Assembly: GCF_009829325.1 (NCBI RefSeq)
Contig: NZ_VUOS01000023.1
Coordinates: 1-64,000, forward strand
From: Nocardia sp. CY41
Lineage (GTDB): Bacteria; Actinomycetota; Actinomycetes; Mycobacteriales; Mycobacteriaceae
Length of the DNA: 64,000 nt
Reading direction: 5' to 3'
The translations under genes were made by a program, and so were the position numbers. The notes beneath the pieces were generated by a model. It did not search any database. It was given only the letters and a program-made list of their open reading frames with translations, and was not told the origin of the DNA. Of the stretch, positions 19,949 to 28,848 are shown one piece after another (positions within the stretch are counted from its first letter, which is position 1; each line of letters begins with the position of its first letter).

Positions 19949-20245
19949 GAGAATCGTCTCCTGAGTCCCGGCGGACCTCGCTGATCCGCAGTCGTTGGAA
20001 TGCAAATCACGCTAGGAGCGCATCGCGTTACGCCGAAACGGGGCGAACCCCTATGACCGGCCGAGGGCACCCGATAGGGGTGGGAGCGGAATTAGGGGAA
20101 TTTCCCTAAACGATCCCCTAACGAGGTAACGGCTGATGGCCAGCAACCGACAGAACGGTTGCGTCGGCAACTACACCGCCCAGCGCACCAGCTCGGACAC
20201 AGCAGCGACACCGGACCAGACAGTTTTCTCGAACGGGGTTCTCGA
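19949..20245. promoter_or_regulatory. Divergent ini / Hsp70-like promoter region with TAGGGG elements
   Basis: Between the iniB start and the Hsp70-like gene lie five copies of TAGGGG or a one-base variant, in both orientations, at 20048-20053 (CCCCTA), 20075-20080, 20093-20098, 20103-20108 (TCCCTA) and 20115-20120 (CCCCTA). Two form ACCCCTAT/ATAGGGGT arms (20047-20054, 20074-20081). Two others form an 18-bp near palindrome, 20092-20109. This is a strong candidate operator array for the regulator encoded at 22014; binding is inferred. Confidence 0.6.
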
Positions 20246-22021
20246 ATGACACAGCGCCTGGCGCTCGGCATCACTGTCGGGGCGTCGAATTCGGTCGCCG
20301 TGGCGGCAACGGAAGAGGGCGACGACGGCCTCAGCCCCTCCGGCGGCGGATTTCTACGCTCGCATCCGAGCGTGCTACGGCTCTCGCCGGACATGGCGCC
20401 CACGCTCGGCGCGGGCGCTCGCTCCACCGGCCGACATTCCAGCGACGTGATGCTGGAGGGCTTCCTCGCCAGGGTCGGCGACCCGGTCGGCATGCTCGCC
20501 GAGGACGGTTCCTCGTATTCGGCGCCCGACCTGGTGGCCACCGCGATCGGATGCCTGGTCGACGAGATCGCCGCGGAGACGGGGCGAAGCGGTGTCCAGG
20601 CGATGGTCGCCTGTCATCCGGCCTGGTGGTCGCGGCACACCGTCGACATCCAGCGCGACGCACTCGAACGGGCCGGACTCGGCGAGGTCACGCTGGTTCC
20701 GGAGCCGACCGCGGCGATCCGCTGGCTCGACGCCGCGCACGGCCGGAGCGACGACGGGGCGGTGATCGTCCTCGATCTCGGGGCATCTGGGTCGACCGTT
20801 TCGGTGGTCCGCACCGGCGAGCATGCCAGCCTGCTGGGCACGCCGCTGCGCAGCACCGACGTGGCCGGCGCGGAATTCGATCTGCTGACCATGCGCTATG
20901 TCCTGGCAAATGCGGTGCTCGCCGCGGATTTCGATCCGTTCGATCCGGTGGTGGAACGCGAATTATCGGCTTTGCGAGAACGCTGCAGAAAAGCGAAAGA
21001 AGAGCTTTCCATAAATACCGCGACGGTCGTTCCGGTCCGGGTGGACCCCGCGGATCCGCACGGCAGCACCGTGCGGCTGGTGCGCGGCGAGTTGGAAGAC
21101 CTGCTGCGCGGACCGCTGTCGAGTGCGATGAACCTGATCCACGACGCGGTGCACCGGGCCGGGCTGGACATCGGCGACGTCGGCCGCGTCCTGCTCACCG
21201 GAGGCGGCGGCGCCATCCCCCTGGTCGCCGAACTCATCTCCTCCGAGTTCGGATTGCCCGTGGTGGCGGCTCCCGACCCCGAGCACACCACGGCCCGCGG
21301 AGCGGCGCTGCTGGCCGCAGATCTGCTCGCCGCCGAGACCGACCAGCTCCCCTCGGTGGTCGATCCGGTGGCCGAGGACGAGACCGTGCCGCAGCCCCGG
21401 GCGCTCCCCTCGGCCGGACTCGCGGCGTTGCCCGAGGAGCCCGCTCCGCGCAGGCGGGCACTGACCGGCAGGCAGCGCATCGCGGTGGTGGCGGGTGTCG
21501 CGGCCGCCATCGGCGTGCTGGCCACCGGCACGCTCGCCATCGGCACCGGCATCCAGTCCGGTTCGACCTCGCCTGCCTCGACCGACCAGTCCAGCACCGG
21601 CGCCGTGCAGGTCGCCGGGACGACGGGAGCGCATGCGGGGGACCCGTCCGCACCGTCCGCTGTCGCCGCCACGGATTCCGCGTCCGCCACCGGGCGACCG
21701 AAAACCGAGGCGCCAGGAGCCGGTTCGCCGTCGTCCGCGGCACAGAACAGCACCGTGGCCGTGGTGAACAGCGAGCAGAACCCCGATCAGCCCGCTCCCG
21801 CGCCCGCGGACGCCCCGGCACAGCAGCCCGCGCCCCAGCCGCAATCCCAGCAGCCTCCCCCGGCCCCCGCCCCCGCGCCGACCAACCCGCCCGCCCCCAC
21901 CCAGCAGCAGCCCCGGCCGACGCCGCCGACCGCGCCGAGCCTGCCGACCGGCGTGCTGGGCGACACCCTCGGCACGGTGCTGCGCGCTCCCGGAGAAATC
22001 CTGGGAGGCTCCGGTGGCTGA
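20246..22021 (+). CDS. Hsp70-like ATPase domain membrane protein with Pro-rich tail
   Basis: A 591-residue protein. Residues 1-360 are an Hsp70/actin-type ATPase fold: phosphate-1 GITVGASNSVAVA, phosphate-2 VLDLGASGSTVSVV (about 173-186), the EPTAAIRWL segment, CRKAKEELS and the adenosine motif LLTGGGGAIPLV (about 315). There is no peptide-binding domain; instead a single transmembrane helix (about 411-432, IAVVAGVAAAIGVLATGTLAI) leads to a Ser/Thr and Pro/Gln-rich tail, likely outside the membrane. The start at 20246 is chosen by motif position; the frame is open to 20159. It overlaps the LuxR gene by eight bases and is divergent from iniB. Role as ATP-dependent sensor or partner is inferred. 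Confidence 0.83.
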   Translation: MTQRLALGITVGASNSVAVAATEEGDDGLSPSGGGFLRSHPSVLRLSPDMAPTLGAGARSTGRHSSDVMLEGFLARVGDPVGMLAEDGSSYSAPDLVATAIGCLVDEIAAETGRSGVQAMVACHPAWWSRHTVDIQRDALERAGLGEVTLVPEPTAAIRWLDAAHGRSDDGAVIVLDLGASGSTVSVVRTGEHASLLGTPLRSTDVAGAEFDLLTMRYVLANAVLAADFDPFDPVVERELSALRERCRKAKEELSINTATVVPVRVDPADPHGSTVRLVRGELEDLLRGPLSSAMNLIHDAVHRAGLDIGDVGRVLLTGGGGAIPLVAELISSEFGLPVVAAPDPEHTTARGAALLAADLLAAETDQLPSVVDPVAEDETVPQPRALPSAGLAALPEEPAPRRRALTGRQRIAVVAGVAAAIGVLATGTLAIGTGIQSGSTSPASTDQSSTGAVQVAGTTGAHAGDPSAPSAVAATDSASATGRPKTEAPGAGSPSSAAQNSTVAVVNSEQNPDQPAPAPADAPAQQPAPQPQSQQPPPAPAPAPTNPPAPTQQQPRPTPPTAPSLPTGVLGDTLGTVLRAPGEILGGSGG

Positions 22022-24593
22022 TACCGCCTTCGACACACTCCCCTGCGCTCGCGACATCTTCCGCGATCTGGATTCCGCCGACGACCAGCCGGTGGTCTAT
22101 CTGATCCGCGGCCGATCGCAGACCGGCAAATCGACGCTGCTCGCGGAGATCCGCGCCCGTCTGCGTGCCCGCGGCGTCTCGCTGCAGGACGACATCGCCA
22201 CTCTCCAGCATGCCCACGCGCGCAACGGCTCGCACCCGGTGACCCGAGCGCAGGGCAGCGGCACGGCAGGCGTCACCACCGATACCGCCCGCCCGGCCCT
22301 GATCATCGACAACGCCCACACGCTCGGCCCCATCGATCTCGAATACCTCTGCGCCGCAGTGGAATCCGGGCATCGCACGATGGTGGTCGCCACGCAGCCG
22401 CGCCCGCACGATCCGCGGTTGCGGATGCTCGCCGACGCGATCGCCCGGCGCGGGCGCGTCGTGGATCTGCGCCCGCTCGGCGTCGCGGACATGGCGCCGT
22501 TCGCCCGGGAGCTGGGCATGATGGTGCCGCGCCAGGTCGCTCAGCACATCCACGTGCAGACGGCTGGTATCCGCGGCGGCGTGGTGGCGGCGCTGACGGC
22601 CGCGTGCTCGGCGCGTCTGGACGCGGGCATCACCGCCGTCGACACGGCCGTCGCCTCGTGGGCTCGCGGGTTGCTGGACAACCTCGAACCCGACCTGCTG
22701 GAGACCTTGGTGGTCGCCACCACGGGCACGGGCCTGGATTCCAGCGAGCTCACCGAGGTGCTCGGCGTGGAGCAGTCCGTCGCGCAGGATCTCATCGACC
22801 GCGCCAGGGCCAGCGCTCTGGTGACCGACGCGGACCTGCTGCTGGAACCCGCCGTCGCCCCCCTGCGCACGCTGCTCGGCGACCGCAGGTTCGTCGCGGT
22901 CGAACGCCGGTTGCTCGGCGCTCGCCTGGAGGCGGGCCTGCTGCGCGACCGCACGGCGCTGCAACTGGCCGAATCCGGGGTCCGCGATCCGCGTCTGGCC
23001 GACTTCCTCGTCGACGCGGCGGGCCAAGCCGGCCGTGAGGCGGTCCGCTACTACGCCGCCGCGGCGGCCGCGGGGGCCGAACTCGATCTGATCGCGCTGC
23101 GCTGGGCCGAGGCCGCCGCGCGGACCGGCGACGGCGACACGGCCATGCGGCTGGCCGAGCCGATGCTGGCGCGGTCGGGCAGCACCGGCACGGAGCTCGC
23201 GACGGCGGTGCGGATCTGCGCGGCGGTGCTCACCCGCCGGGGCCTGGTCGGCCGCGCGGCGCAGCTGTACACCTGGCTCGGCGGACATCGGGTCGGACCG
23301 GATTGGGCGGTCGGCGCGACGGTGTTGTGCCTGGCCGGTGACGTGCCGGGCGCCAGGGAGATGTCGTCCTCGGCCACGAAATGGCCGCCCACCGAAGCCG
23401 GTGCGCACGCCCGGCTGATCGCGACCGCGCTCGCGGACACCATCGAACCGGGCAACAACACCGCGGCCGCGGTGTCGGCGCTGGTCCAGGCGGCCCACGC
23501 GGACGCGGGCGTGGACCGCTTCCTGCCCTGCACGGCGGCCTCCATCGCCACTCTGCTCTCGCTCGGCACCGGCGAGCCCCGCCGGGCCCAGGACGCGCTG
23601 CGCCGCGCCACCGCCAGCGGGCTGCGCTGCCATCAGCTCGACGTGCTCGCGGCCTGGACGGCGATGCTCGGCGGCGACGAGCGCGCCGCCGCGGCCACGG
23701 TGGCCGCGCTCGACCACGACCGGCTCGATGTGCGCGATCGGCTGCTGGCGCACGGCGTCGCGGTGGGTCTCGCGCGGCGCAGCGGTGACCACACCGCGCT
23801 CGCCCGCGCGTGGCAGGCCGCGTATCCGCTGTTCGACGACGTGCAGGCCGACCTGCTGGCGCTGTTGCCGATCGGTGAGCTGTGGTTGGCGGCCATCCGG
23901 ATGCGCGACGAACGCCGGATCGCGCCCTTGGTGGACGCCGCACTCGCGCTGCTGCGCCGCCTGAACGATCCGCCCGCCTGGTCCAACGCCTTCCACTGGT
24001 ACGGCGTGCAGGCCGCGATCGCGCACGAGAGCCCCGAGGACCTGTTGCCGCACGCGCACGCGTTGAAAACCGCGGCGGAGGCGGGCGACCGGCACGCCGC
24101 GGTACTCGCCGACGCGGGCCGCACCTGGGTGCTGGTGCTGCGCGGCCAAGTGGCCACCGCACCGGTGCACGCGGCCGTCGCTGCGCTCACCGAGATCGGC
24201 ATGATCTGGGACGGCGCCCGGCTGGCCAGCGAGGCGGCGCTCGCGGCGGCCGACTCCGCCACGGCCACCGCACTGCTGAAACTGGCCCGCACGGTCCGCG
24301 CCGACGCCCGTCCCCAGGAGGCGCAGGCTCGGCCCGCCGCACCGGTGACGCACAACGGCGACGCTCCGCCGCCCACGCCGCCGCAGGCCGCGATCCTCAG
24401 CGAACGGGAGCGCGAAGTGGCCGAGCTGGTTCTGCTCGGGCTCACCTACCGCGAGATCGGTGCGCGCCTGTACATTTCGGCGAAGACAGTCGAGCATCAC
24501 GTCGCGCGCATCCGACGCCGGGTCGGTGCCCGGTCCCGTTCGGAGTTATTGTCGATGCTCCGCGCCATGGGACACGGTTCGCTTCTGGTGTGA
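22014..24593 (+). CDS. LuxR-family ATP-binding transcriptional regulator (IniR/Rv0339c-like)
   Basis: An 859-residue STAND-type regulator. Walker A is GRSQTGKST (33-41), Walker B is PALIIDNAH (about 95-103), a long helical repeat region follows, and the C-terminus has a LuxR helix-turn-helix: LSEREREVAELVLLGLTYREIGARLYISAKTVEHHVARIRRR. Length and position beside iniBAC match the M. tuberculosis Rv0339c regulator, reported as an activator of iniBAC; assignment here is by architecture and synteny. The GTG start at 22014 lies inside the end of the Hsp70-like gene after GGGAGG, so the two are translationally coupled. Confidence 0.85.
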   Translation: MADTAFDTLPCARDIFRDLDSADDQPVVYLIRGRSQTGKSTLLAEIRARLRARGVSLQDDIATLQHAHARNGSHPVTRAQGSGTAGVTTDTARPALIIDNAHTLGPIDLEYLCAAVESGHRTMVVATQPRPHDPRLRMLADAIARRGRVVDLRPLGVADMAPFARELGMMVPRQVAQHIHVQTAGIRGGVVAALTAACSARLDAGITAVDTAVASWARGLLDNLEPDLLETLVVATTGTGLDSSELTEVLGVEQSVAQDLIDRARASALVTDADLLLEPAVAPLRTLLGDRRFVAVERRLLGARLEAGLLRDRTALQLAESGVRDPRLADFLVDAAGQAGREAVRYYAAAAAAGAELDLIALRWAEAAARTGDGDTAMRLAEPMLARSGSTGTELATAVRICAAVLTRRGLVGRAAQLYTWLGGHRVGPDWAVGATVLCLAGDVPGAREMSSSATKWPPTEAGAHARLIATALADTIEPGNNTAAAVSALVQAAHADAGVDRFLPCTAASIATLLSLGTGEPRRAQDALRRATASGLRCHQLDVLAAWTAMLGGDERAAAATVAALDHDRLDVRDRLLAHGVAVGLARRSGDHTALARAWQAAYPLFDDVQADLLALLPIGELWLAAIRMRDERRIAPLVDAALALLRRLNDPPAWSNAFHWYGVQAAIAHESPEDLLPHAHALKTAAEAGDRHAAVLADAGRTWVLVLRGQVATAPVHAAVAALTEIGMIWDGARLASEAALAAADSATATALLKLARTVRADARPQEAQARPAAPVTHNGDAPPPTPPQAAILSEREREVAELVLLGLTYREIGARLYISAKTVEHHVARIRRRVGARSRSELLSMLRAMGHGSLLV

Positions 24594-24639
24594 CCGGGTG
24601 CGGTTCCGTCAGCGGGAACGCCGAAGCGAGGTAGGTGAG

Positions 24640-25752
24640 ATGGCCACTGGGGTTGGCCTGCGCGTCGCCGACGACGAGTGCACGGCGGTCATCGTCACCG
24701 ACGGTGACGAGGAGCCGCGGTACATCGTCCGTGAGTCGGTTCTGCACATGTCCGACGATGGTGACGCCGAGCTGGGCGGTCCCCCGCCCACGGGCGACTC
24801 GCACTCGATCGGCGGCTTCGTGTCCGCGGTGGGCGACCCGGCGGGCATCCCGGTCGACGACGGGGAGGCGTATCGCGCCGAGGACCTCGTCGCGACCGCC
24901 CTGTTCTGCCTGATCAACCTGGCCGCCGAACATCTCAGCGGTGCGGCCGAGTTCTATGCGACCCATCCGGCGCACTGGCCCGCCGAGTATGTGCGTTCGC
25001 TGCGTGACGCCTTGGACTACCTGGGTCTGCGCTCGGTGCTGCTGGTCAGCGAGGGTGAGCTGCCCAGCGCCGAGACCGGAGCCGACGGTAGGTCCTTCGC
25101 CCACGACGCGGCCCGAGGGGCACTCGCCGCCGTGCTCGCCACCCCGGCCGGGGCCACCCCGCCGGACCCGTCCACCGCGGAGAACTCGACGGTGGACACC
25201 ATCGTCATCCCGGCCGTGCCCGCCGCCGACGCGCTACCGCAGGCGTATTCGGCGGCCATCCCGATCTCGGAGCCGACCCTGGTGGCCGAATCCGAGCCGG
25301 AACCCGAGAAACCGGCGCAGGCAGCGGTTCCCGCGAAGGAATCGAAACGCATCCCGCTGCTGATCGCGGGCGCGGCGGTGGTCGGGCTGGTGCTCGGCGG
25401 CATCGTGGTGGCCTTGCTCTTCCGCGACGGCGGCGAGACACCGGTGCCGCCGTTGCCCGACGCCAAGTCCGAGCCGACGTCGGTCAGCCCGGCCCCGCCC
25501 CCGCCGCTCGCCACCTCGATGACGCCCACCACCACCGAGCCGCCCGAACCGCCGGTGGTGATCACCGAGACGACGACGCCGGAGCCGACCACCACGACGC
25601 CGCCCCCCACCACCGAGCCGCCGACGACGACGCCGACCACCACCACTCGTACCTCGACCACGCGGACCCCCACGCCCACCACCAACCCGTTCGGGCAGCA
25701 GCTGCCGCAGATCCCCACCATCCCCGGCATGGGAATACCGGGTAGTCGGTGA
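24640..25752 (+). CDS. Truncated Hsp70-like domain membrane protein with Thr/Pro tail
   Basis: A 370-residue protein. Residues about 45-145 align with the first half of the Hsp70-like protein at 20246 (VGDPAGIPVDDGEAYRAEDLVATAL against VGDPVGMLAEDGSSYSAPDLVATAI; ATHPAHWPAEY against ACHPAWWSRHT). The phosphate-2 and adenosine motifs are missing, so ATP hydrolysis is doubtful. A transmembrane helix (about 238-260, IPLLIAGAAVVGLVLGGIVVALLF) is followed by a Thr/Pro-rich tail ending in NPFGQQLPQIPTIPGMGIPG. ATG at 24640 follows GAGGTAGGTGAG. It is 46 bases after the LuxR gene, same strand. Confidence 0.8.
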   Translation: MATGVGLRVADDECTAVIVTDGDEEPRYIVRESVLHMSDDGDAELGGPPPTGDSHSIGGFVSAVGDPAGIPVDDGEAYRAEDLVATALFCLINLAAEHLSGAAEFYATHPAHWPAEYVRSLRDALDYLGLRSVLLVSEGELPSAETGADGRSFAHDAARGALAAVLATPAGATPPDPSTAENSTVDTIVIPAVPAADALPQAYSAAIPISEPTLVAESEPEPEKPAQAAVPAKESKRIPLLIAGAAVVGLVLGGIVVALLFRDGGETPVPPLPDAKSEPTSVSPAPPPPLATSMTPTTTEPPEPPVVITETTTPEPTTTTPPPTTEPPTTTPTTTTRTSTTRTPTPTTNPFGQQLPQIPTIPGMGIPGSR

Positions 25753-25913
25753 TTAGTAGCGTCCTATCCGGGTTTGTGGCTTAGAGTGTTGCGCTGACCG
25801 TGTTGTCGGATGAATTCCCACACCGGTCGGTTGCTGGACGAAGGCTGTGCGCCAACGGATTCTGCCCGTGGCCACGGATTTAGCTGGCACGTGCGTGCCG
25901 ACGAAGGGACTTC

Positions 25914-27272
25914 ATGCGCAAGTTGGTGGCGCGTCGCGCCGCGGTCAAGGCTGTCGCCATCGCATCGACCGTTCTCCTGGCTCCCTTGTTCGGCACGACC
26001 ACCGCCTCGGCGGTTCCCGAAGCCCCGGCGCAGCTCGCGGCGGACAATCTCCCCCCGGAACTCGTGCAGGCCATCGCGCGTGATCTGAAGATGACCCCCA
26101 CGGAGTACCTGGACCGCGCCGCGCGCGCCCAGCAGTTGCGCGACTACGCGCGCGATTTCCGTTCGGAGCGACCGGATTCCTTCGCGGGCGCCTGGATCGG
26201 CGCCGACGGCAAGCCCGTCATGGCGGTGACGTCACTGGACGCCGCCAAGATCGCCGCGGCCGACGGCTACCAGACCCGGCTGGCCCCGGTGTCCGCGGAC
26301 AGCCTGGAGAGCTCGCTGGTGCAGCTCAACCAGTGGATCACCGGACTACCGCGGGAGATCTCGCAGGCGATCAACTCCGTGGCCATCGACTTCCTGAACA
26401 GCCAGCTGGTGCTCAGCGTCGCCAACACGCCCGCGGGTCACATGCTCAACCTGCCCACCCTGCTGGCGAACATCAAGGTCATCCTGTCGCCGAACAGCGG
26501 CGGCCCGGTCGAGCGCAGGCCGATGGGCGGTGACACCTACATCAGCGCTCCCGGTTCGCTCGCCGACTCGTCGCTGCGCGCGGTCGACGTGTGCTCGTTC
26601 GGGTTCAACAGCATCGACGCGTCCGGCAACGCGCTGAACATCAGTGCGGGCCACTGTGATCCGAACCTGGGCAAGGGCAACCAGGAAGCCGGCGTGTACC
26701 TGCCGAACGTCCGCGACATCCCGGCCAGCCCCGAACTCGGCACGTTCGTGCGCGCCTCGCTGGGCGGACAATCCGCGCTGGACTACTCGGTGATCAAGCT
26801 GAACGAGCGCGCGGTGCGGGCGGGCATGGACCAGCCCTCGGTGCGCGGCGCCAACGGCACCACGCTCGCGATCACCGGCACCGCCGACCCGATCACCGGC
26901 GCCCCGGTCTGCAAGTCGGGCCAGTCCTCCACTTTCACCTGCGGCTTCGTCGTGGCCGACCGGGTGGAGACGCAGCTCTACACGGCCGAGGGCGAGAGCA
27001 AGACCGTGCGCGGGTTCGCCAGCTCGGCCTGCACCCTGGGCGGTGACAGCGGCGGCGCGATCGTGTCCGGCACCCTGGCGCTGGGCATCACCAGCGGTTC
27101 CAACGCCGCGGACGCGCCGAACTGCAACGAGGCCAACATCGCGCTCGCGCAGTACGGCGGCACCGCTTCGCTCGGCATCCCGATCCGGGCCATCCTGGCC
27201 GACATCGACGCCTCTTCCGGCGGCGGAATCGGCAGCGGAATCGCCGTGCGCACGCGGCCGAACGCGAGCTGA
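25914..27272 (+). CDS. Secreted S1-family serine protease with pro-region (paralogue 1)
   Basis: A 452-residue precursor. A signal peptide (VKAVAIASTVLLAPLFGTTTASA) is followed by a pro-region of about 175 residues of the alpha-lytic protease type (PPELVQAIARDLKMTPTEYL...). The protease domain has the triad His247 (SAGHCDP), Asp290 (LDYSVIKL) and Ser379 (GGDSGGAI). Cysteines near the His (CSFGFNS...GHC) and near the Ser (SSACTLGGDSGG) fit the streptogrisin-like fold. It would be exported and self-processed. ATG is preceded by GAAGGGA. A close paralogue follows 112 bases downstream. Confidence 0.88.
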   Translation: MRKLVARRAAVKAVAIASTVLLAPLFGTTTASAVPEAPAQLAADNLPPELVQAIARDLKMTPTEYLDRAARAQQLRDYARDFRSERPDSFAGAWIGADGKPVMAVTSLDAAKIAAADGYQTRLAPVSADSLESSLVQLNQWITGLPREISQAINSVAIDFLNSQLVLSVANTPAGHMLNLPTLLANIKVILSPNSGGPVERRPMGGDTYISAPGSLADSSLRAVDVCSFGFNSIDASGNALNISAGHCDPNLGKGNQEAGVYLPNVRDIPASPELGTFVRASLGGQSALDYSVIKLNERAVRAGMDQPSVRGANGTTLAITGTADPITGAPVCKSGQSSTFTCGFVVADRVETQLYTAEGESKTVRGFASSACTLGGDSGGAIVSGTLALGITSGSNAADAPNCNEANIALAQYGGTASLGIPIRAILADIDASSGGGIGSGIAVRTRPNAS

Positions 27273-27384
27273 GCGCGAGCCCGAAATCTGTGGCATCCCA
27301 CATATCCCCGGTCGCGGGGCTATGCCGGAATCGAGAAGCACGAGATGAGTAGGCATACCGCGTCAAACCCCATATAGTCTGCTC
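27273..27384. other. Spacer between protease paralogues with TGTGG palindrome
   Basis: The 112-base spacer holds an inverted repeat TGTGG-N4-CCACA at 27289-27302, 17 bases after the stop of the first protease gene, and the putative -10 of the second gene at 27373-27378. The inverted repeat may be an operator or a weak terminator; nothing in the sequence decides this. Confidence 0.45.
27373..27378 (+). promoter_or_regulatory. Putative -10 element for leaderless protease mRNA
   Basis: TATAGT ends six bases before the ATG at 27385. With no Shine-Dalgarno sequence upstream of that ATG, transcription starting at the A of ATG (leaderless mRNA) is the simplest reading. Confidence 0.5.
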
Positions 27385-28710
27385 ATGCTCCTGCCACGTA
27401 TAGGACCTCCCCGCTCGACTGCGCGACAGACCGTAATCCGAAAGACAGTGATCGCCGCCTCGGCGGCGATACTGCTGTTCGGGCCCACGGCGGCAGTAGC
27501 GACAGCTCAGCCCGACCAGGGTCCCGGCCTGCCCGCCGAACTGGTCGCCGCGGTGACCCGCGATCTGAAGATCTCGCCCGACGAGTACCTGCACCGCGCG
27601 GAGGTGGCGCAGCAGGTGGCCGCGTTCGCCACCACCGCCCAGCGGCAGTACCCGGCCGTGTTCGCCGGCTCCTGGCTGGACGACGCGGGCAAGGCGGTCG
27701 TGGCGCTGGCGCAGGGTCCCGGCGCAGACGAGGCGAAGAAGGCCGCCGAGTCGGCCGGTTTCGAGGTCCGCAACGTCGCCAAGAGCGAAGCGGCGCTGCG
27801 TGGCGAGAAGAGTGCGTTCGAGCGCTGGCTGGAGGGCCAGCCGGAGGCGGTGCGGTCGCTGGTGCGCGGCGCGGTGGTGGACACCGTGAACAACGCGATC
27901 GCCGTGCGCGTGGACCAGGCGGGTCTGCCGATGCCGAACTTCATCGACCCGGCGCGCGTCATCGTGATGGCCCCGCCGGTGGCGGGCGAGCAGGGCCCCG
28001 TGCAGGCCGGTGAGATCGCCGGAGAGGCGCGCGGGGCGCTCGCGGGCGGCGACGGCTACGCCTCGGTCGCCGGACGCAGCTCGCTGCGCTGCTCGCTCGG
28101 CTTCAACGGCACCGACCGCAACGGCAATACGGTGAACATCACCGCGGGCCACTGCAACCCCGACATCCCCTCCGCGGGCAGCGGCAACGCCGCGGGCGTG
28201 TACGAGATGAACGGCGACCGCCTCGGCGCGCAGCTAGGCGTCTTCCAGAAGTCGGTGCTCGGCGAGCAGGACTACTCGATCATTCGGGTCAACGACCAGG
28301 CCAAGGACCGTTTCGCGAACAACGGCGTCCGCGCGCCCGGCGCGGCTCCGATCCCGGTCGACGGCGTGGCGACCCCGGTCGTCGGCGCGCCGGTCTGCAA
28401 GTCCGGTGCGCGCACCGGCTTCAGCTGCGGTGTGGTCAACGCCGTCGACCAGACGGTGCAGGTCGGCGACCGGGAACTCACCCAGAGCTTCTCGGCCAAC
28501 ATCTGCGCGCTGCCCGGCGACAGCGGCGGTCCGATCGTGACCGGCCGCCTGGCGCTCGGCATCTCCAGCGCGTCGTCGGTGGCGGACTACCCGATCTGCG
28601 AGATCCCGAATCTCATCGGCGCCCTTACCGGCAACGTGCCGCAGCTGTTCGCGCAGCCGGTGCACGTGGTGCTCTCCGACAACCCGGGGCTGCGCGTGCG
28701 CACCAACTGA
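27385..28710 (+). CDS. Secreted S1-family serine protease with pro-region (paralogue 2)
   Basis: A 441-residue precursor, paralogous along its length to the upstream protease: signal segment VIAASAAILLFGPTAAVATAQ, pro-region PAELVAAVTRDLKISPDEYL, and triad His256 (TAGHCNP), Asp296 (QDYSIIRV), Ser380 (PGDSGGPI). Paired cysteines occur near the His and Ser. ATG at 27385 gives a positively charged n-region before the hydrophobic core; GTG at 27448 is an alternative but would leave almost no n-region. It probably has its own leaderless promoter rather than depending on the first gene. A terminator follows at 28725-28757. Confidence 0.87.
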   Translation: MLLPRIGPPRSTARQTVIRKTVIAASAAILLFGPTAAVATAQPDQGPGLPAELVAAVTRDLKISPDEYLHRAEVAQQVAAFATTAQRQYPAVFAGSWLDDAGKAVVALAQGPGADEAKKAAESAGFEVRNVAKSEAALRGEKSAFERWLEGQPEAVRSLVRGAVVDTVNNAIAVRVDQAGLPMPNFIDPARVIVMAPPVAGEQGPVQAGEIAGEARGALAGGDGYASVAGRSSLRCSLGFNGTDRNGNTVNITAGHCNPDIPSAGSGNAAGVYEMNGDRLGAQLGVFQKSVLGEQDYSIIRVNDQAKDRFANNGVRAPGAAPIPVDGVATPVVGAPVCKSGARTGFSCGVVNAVDQTVQVGDRELTQSFSANICALPGDSGGPIVTGRLALGISSASSVADYPICEIPNLIGALTGNVPQLFAQPVHVVLSDNPGLRVRTN

Positions 28711-28724
28711 CAGCAGGAACGAGG

Positions 28725-28757
28725 AAAGGCCGGCAGCGTCGAGCTGTCGGCCTTTTC
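28725..28757 (+). terminator. Rho-independent-like terminator after protease 2
   Basis: AAAGGCCGGCAG (28725-28736) pairs with CTGTCGGCCTTT (28744-28755) with one G-T pair and a 7-base loop, ending in TTTTC. It lies 15 bases after the protease stop codon. Confidence 0.8.
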
Positions 28758-28848
28758 GCCGTCTCAGGGGCTTTCCACTGCCCTTACGCGGCCCCCTGCG
28801 CCGGAAACCCCGCATGGGGTGCGGCGGCGGTCCGGCATCCTGGACCGC

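Noticed and set aside
15833..19984. A 1383-codon open frame on the plus strand opposite iniB and iniA
   Set aside because: It is an antisense shadow of a repetitive high-GC gene. Its protein is Arg/Thr-rich nonsense repeats, while the minus strand has an IniB-type N-terminal domain, a ribosome-binding site and operon context.
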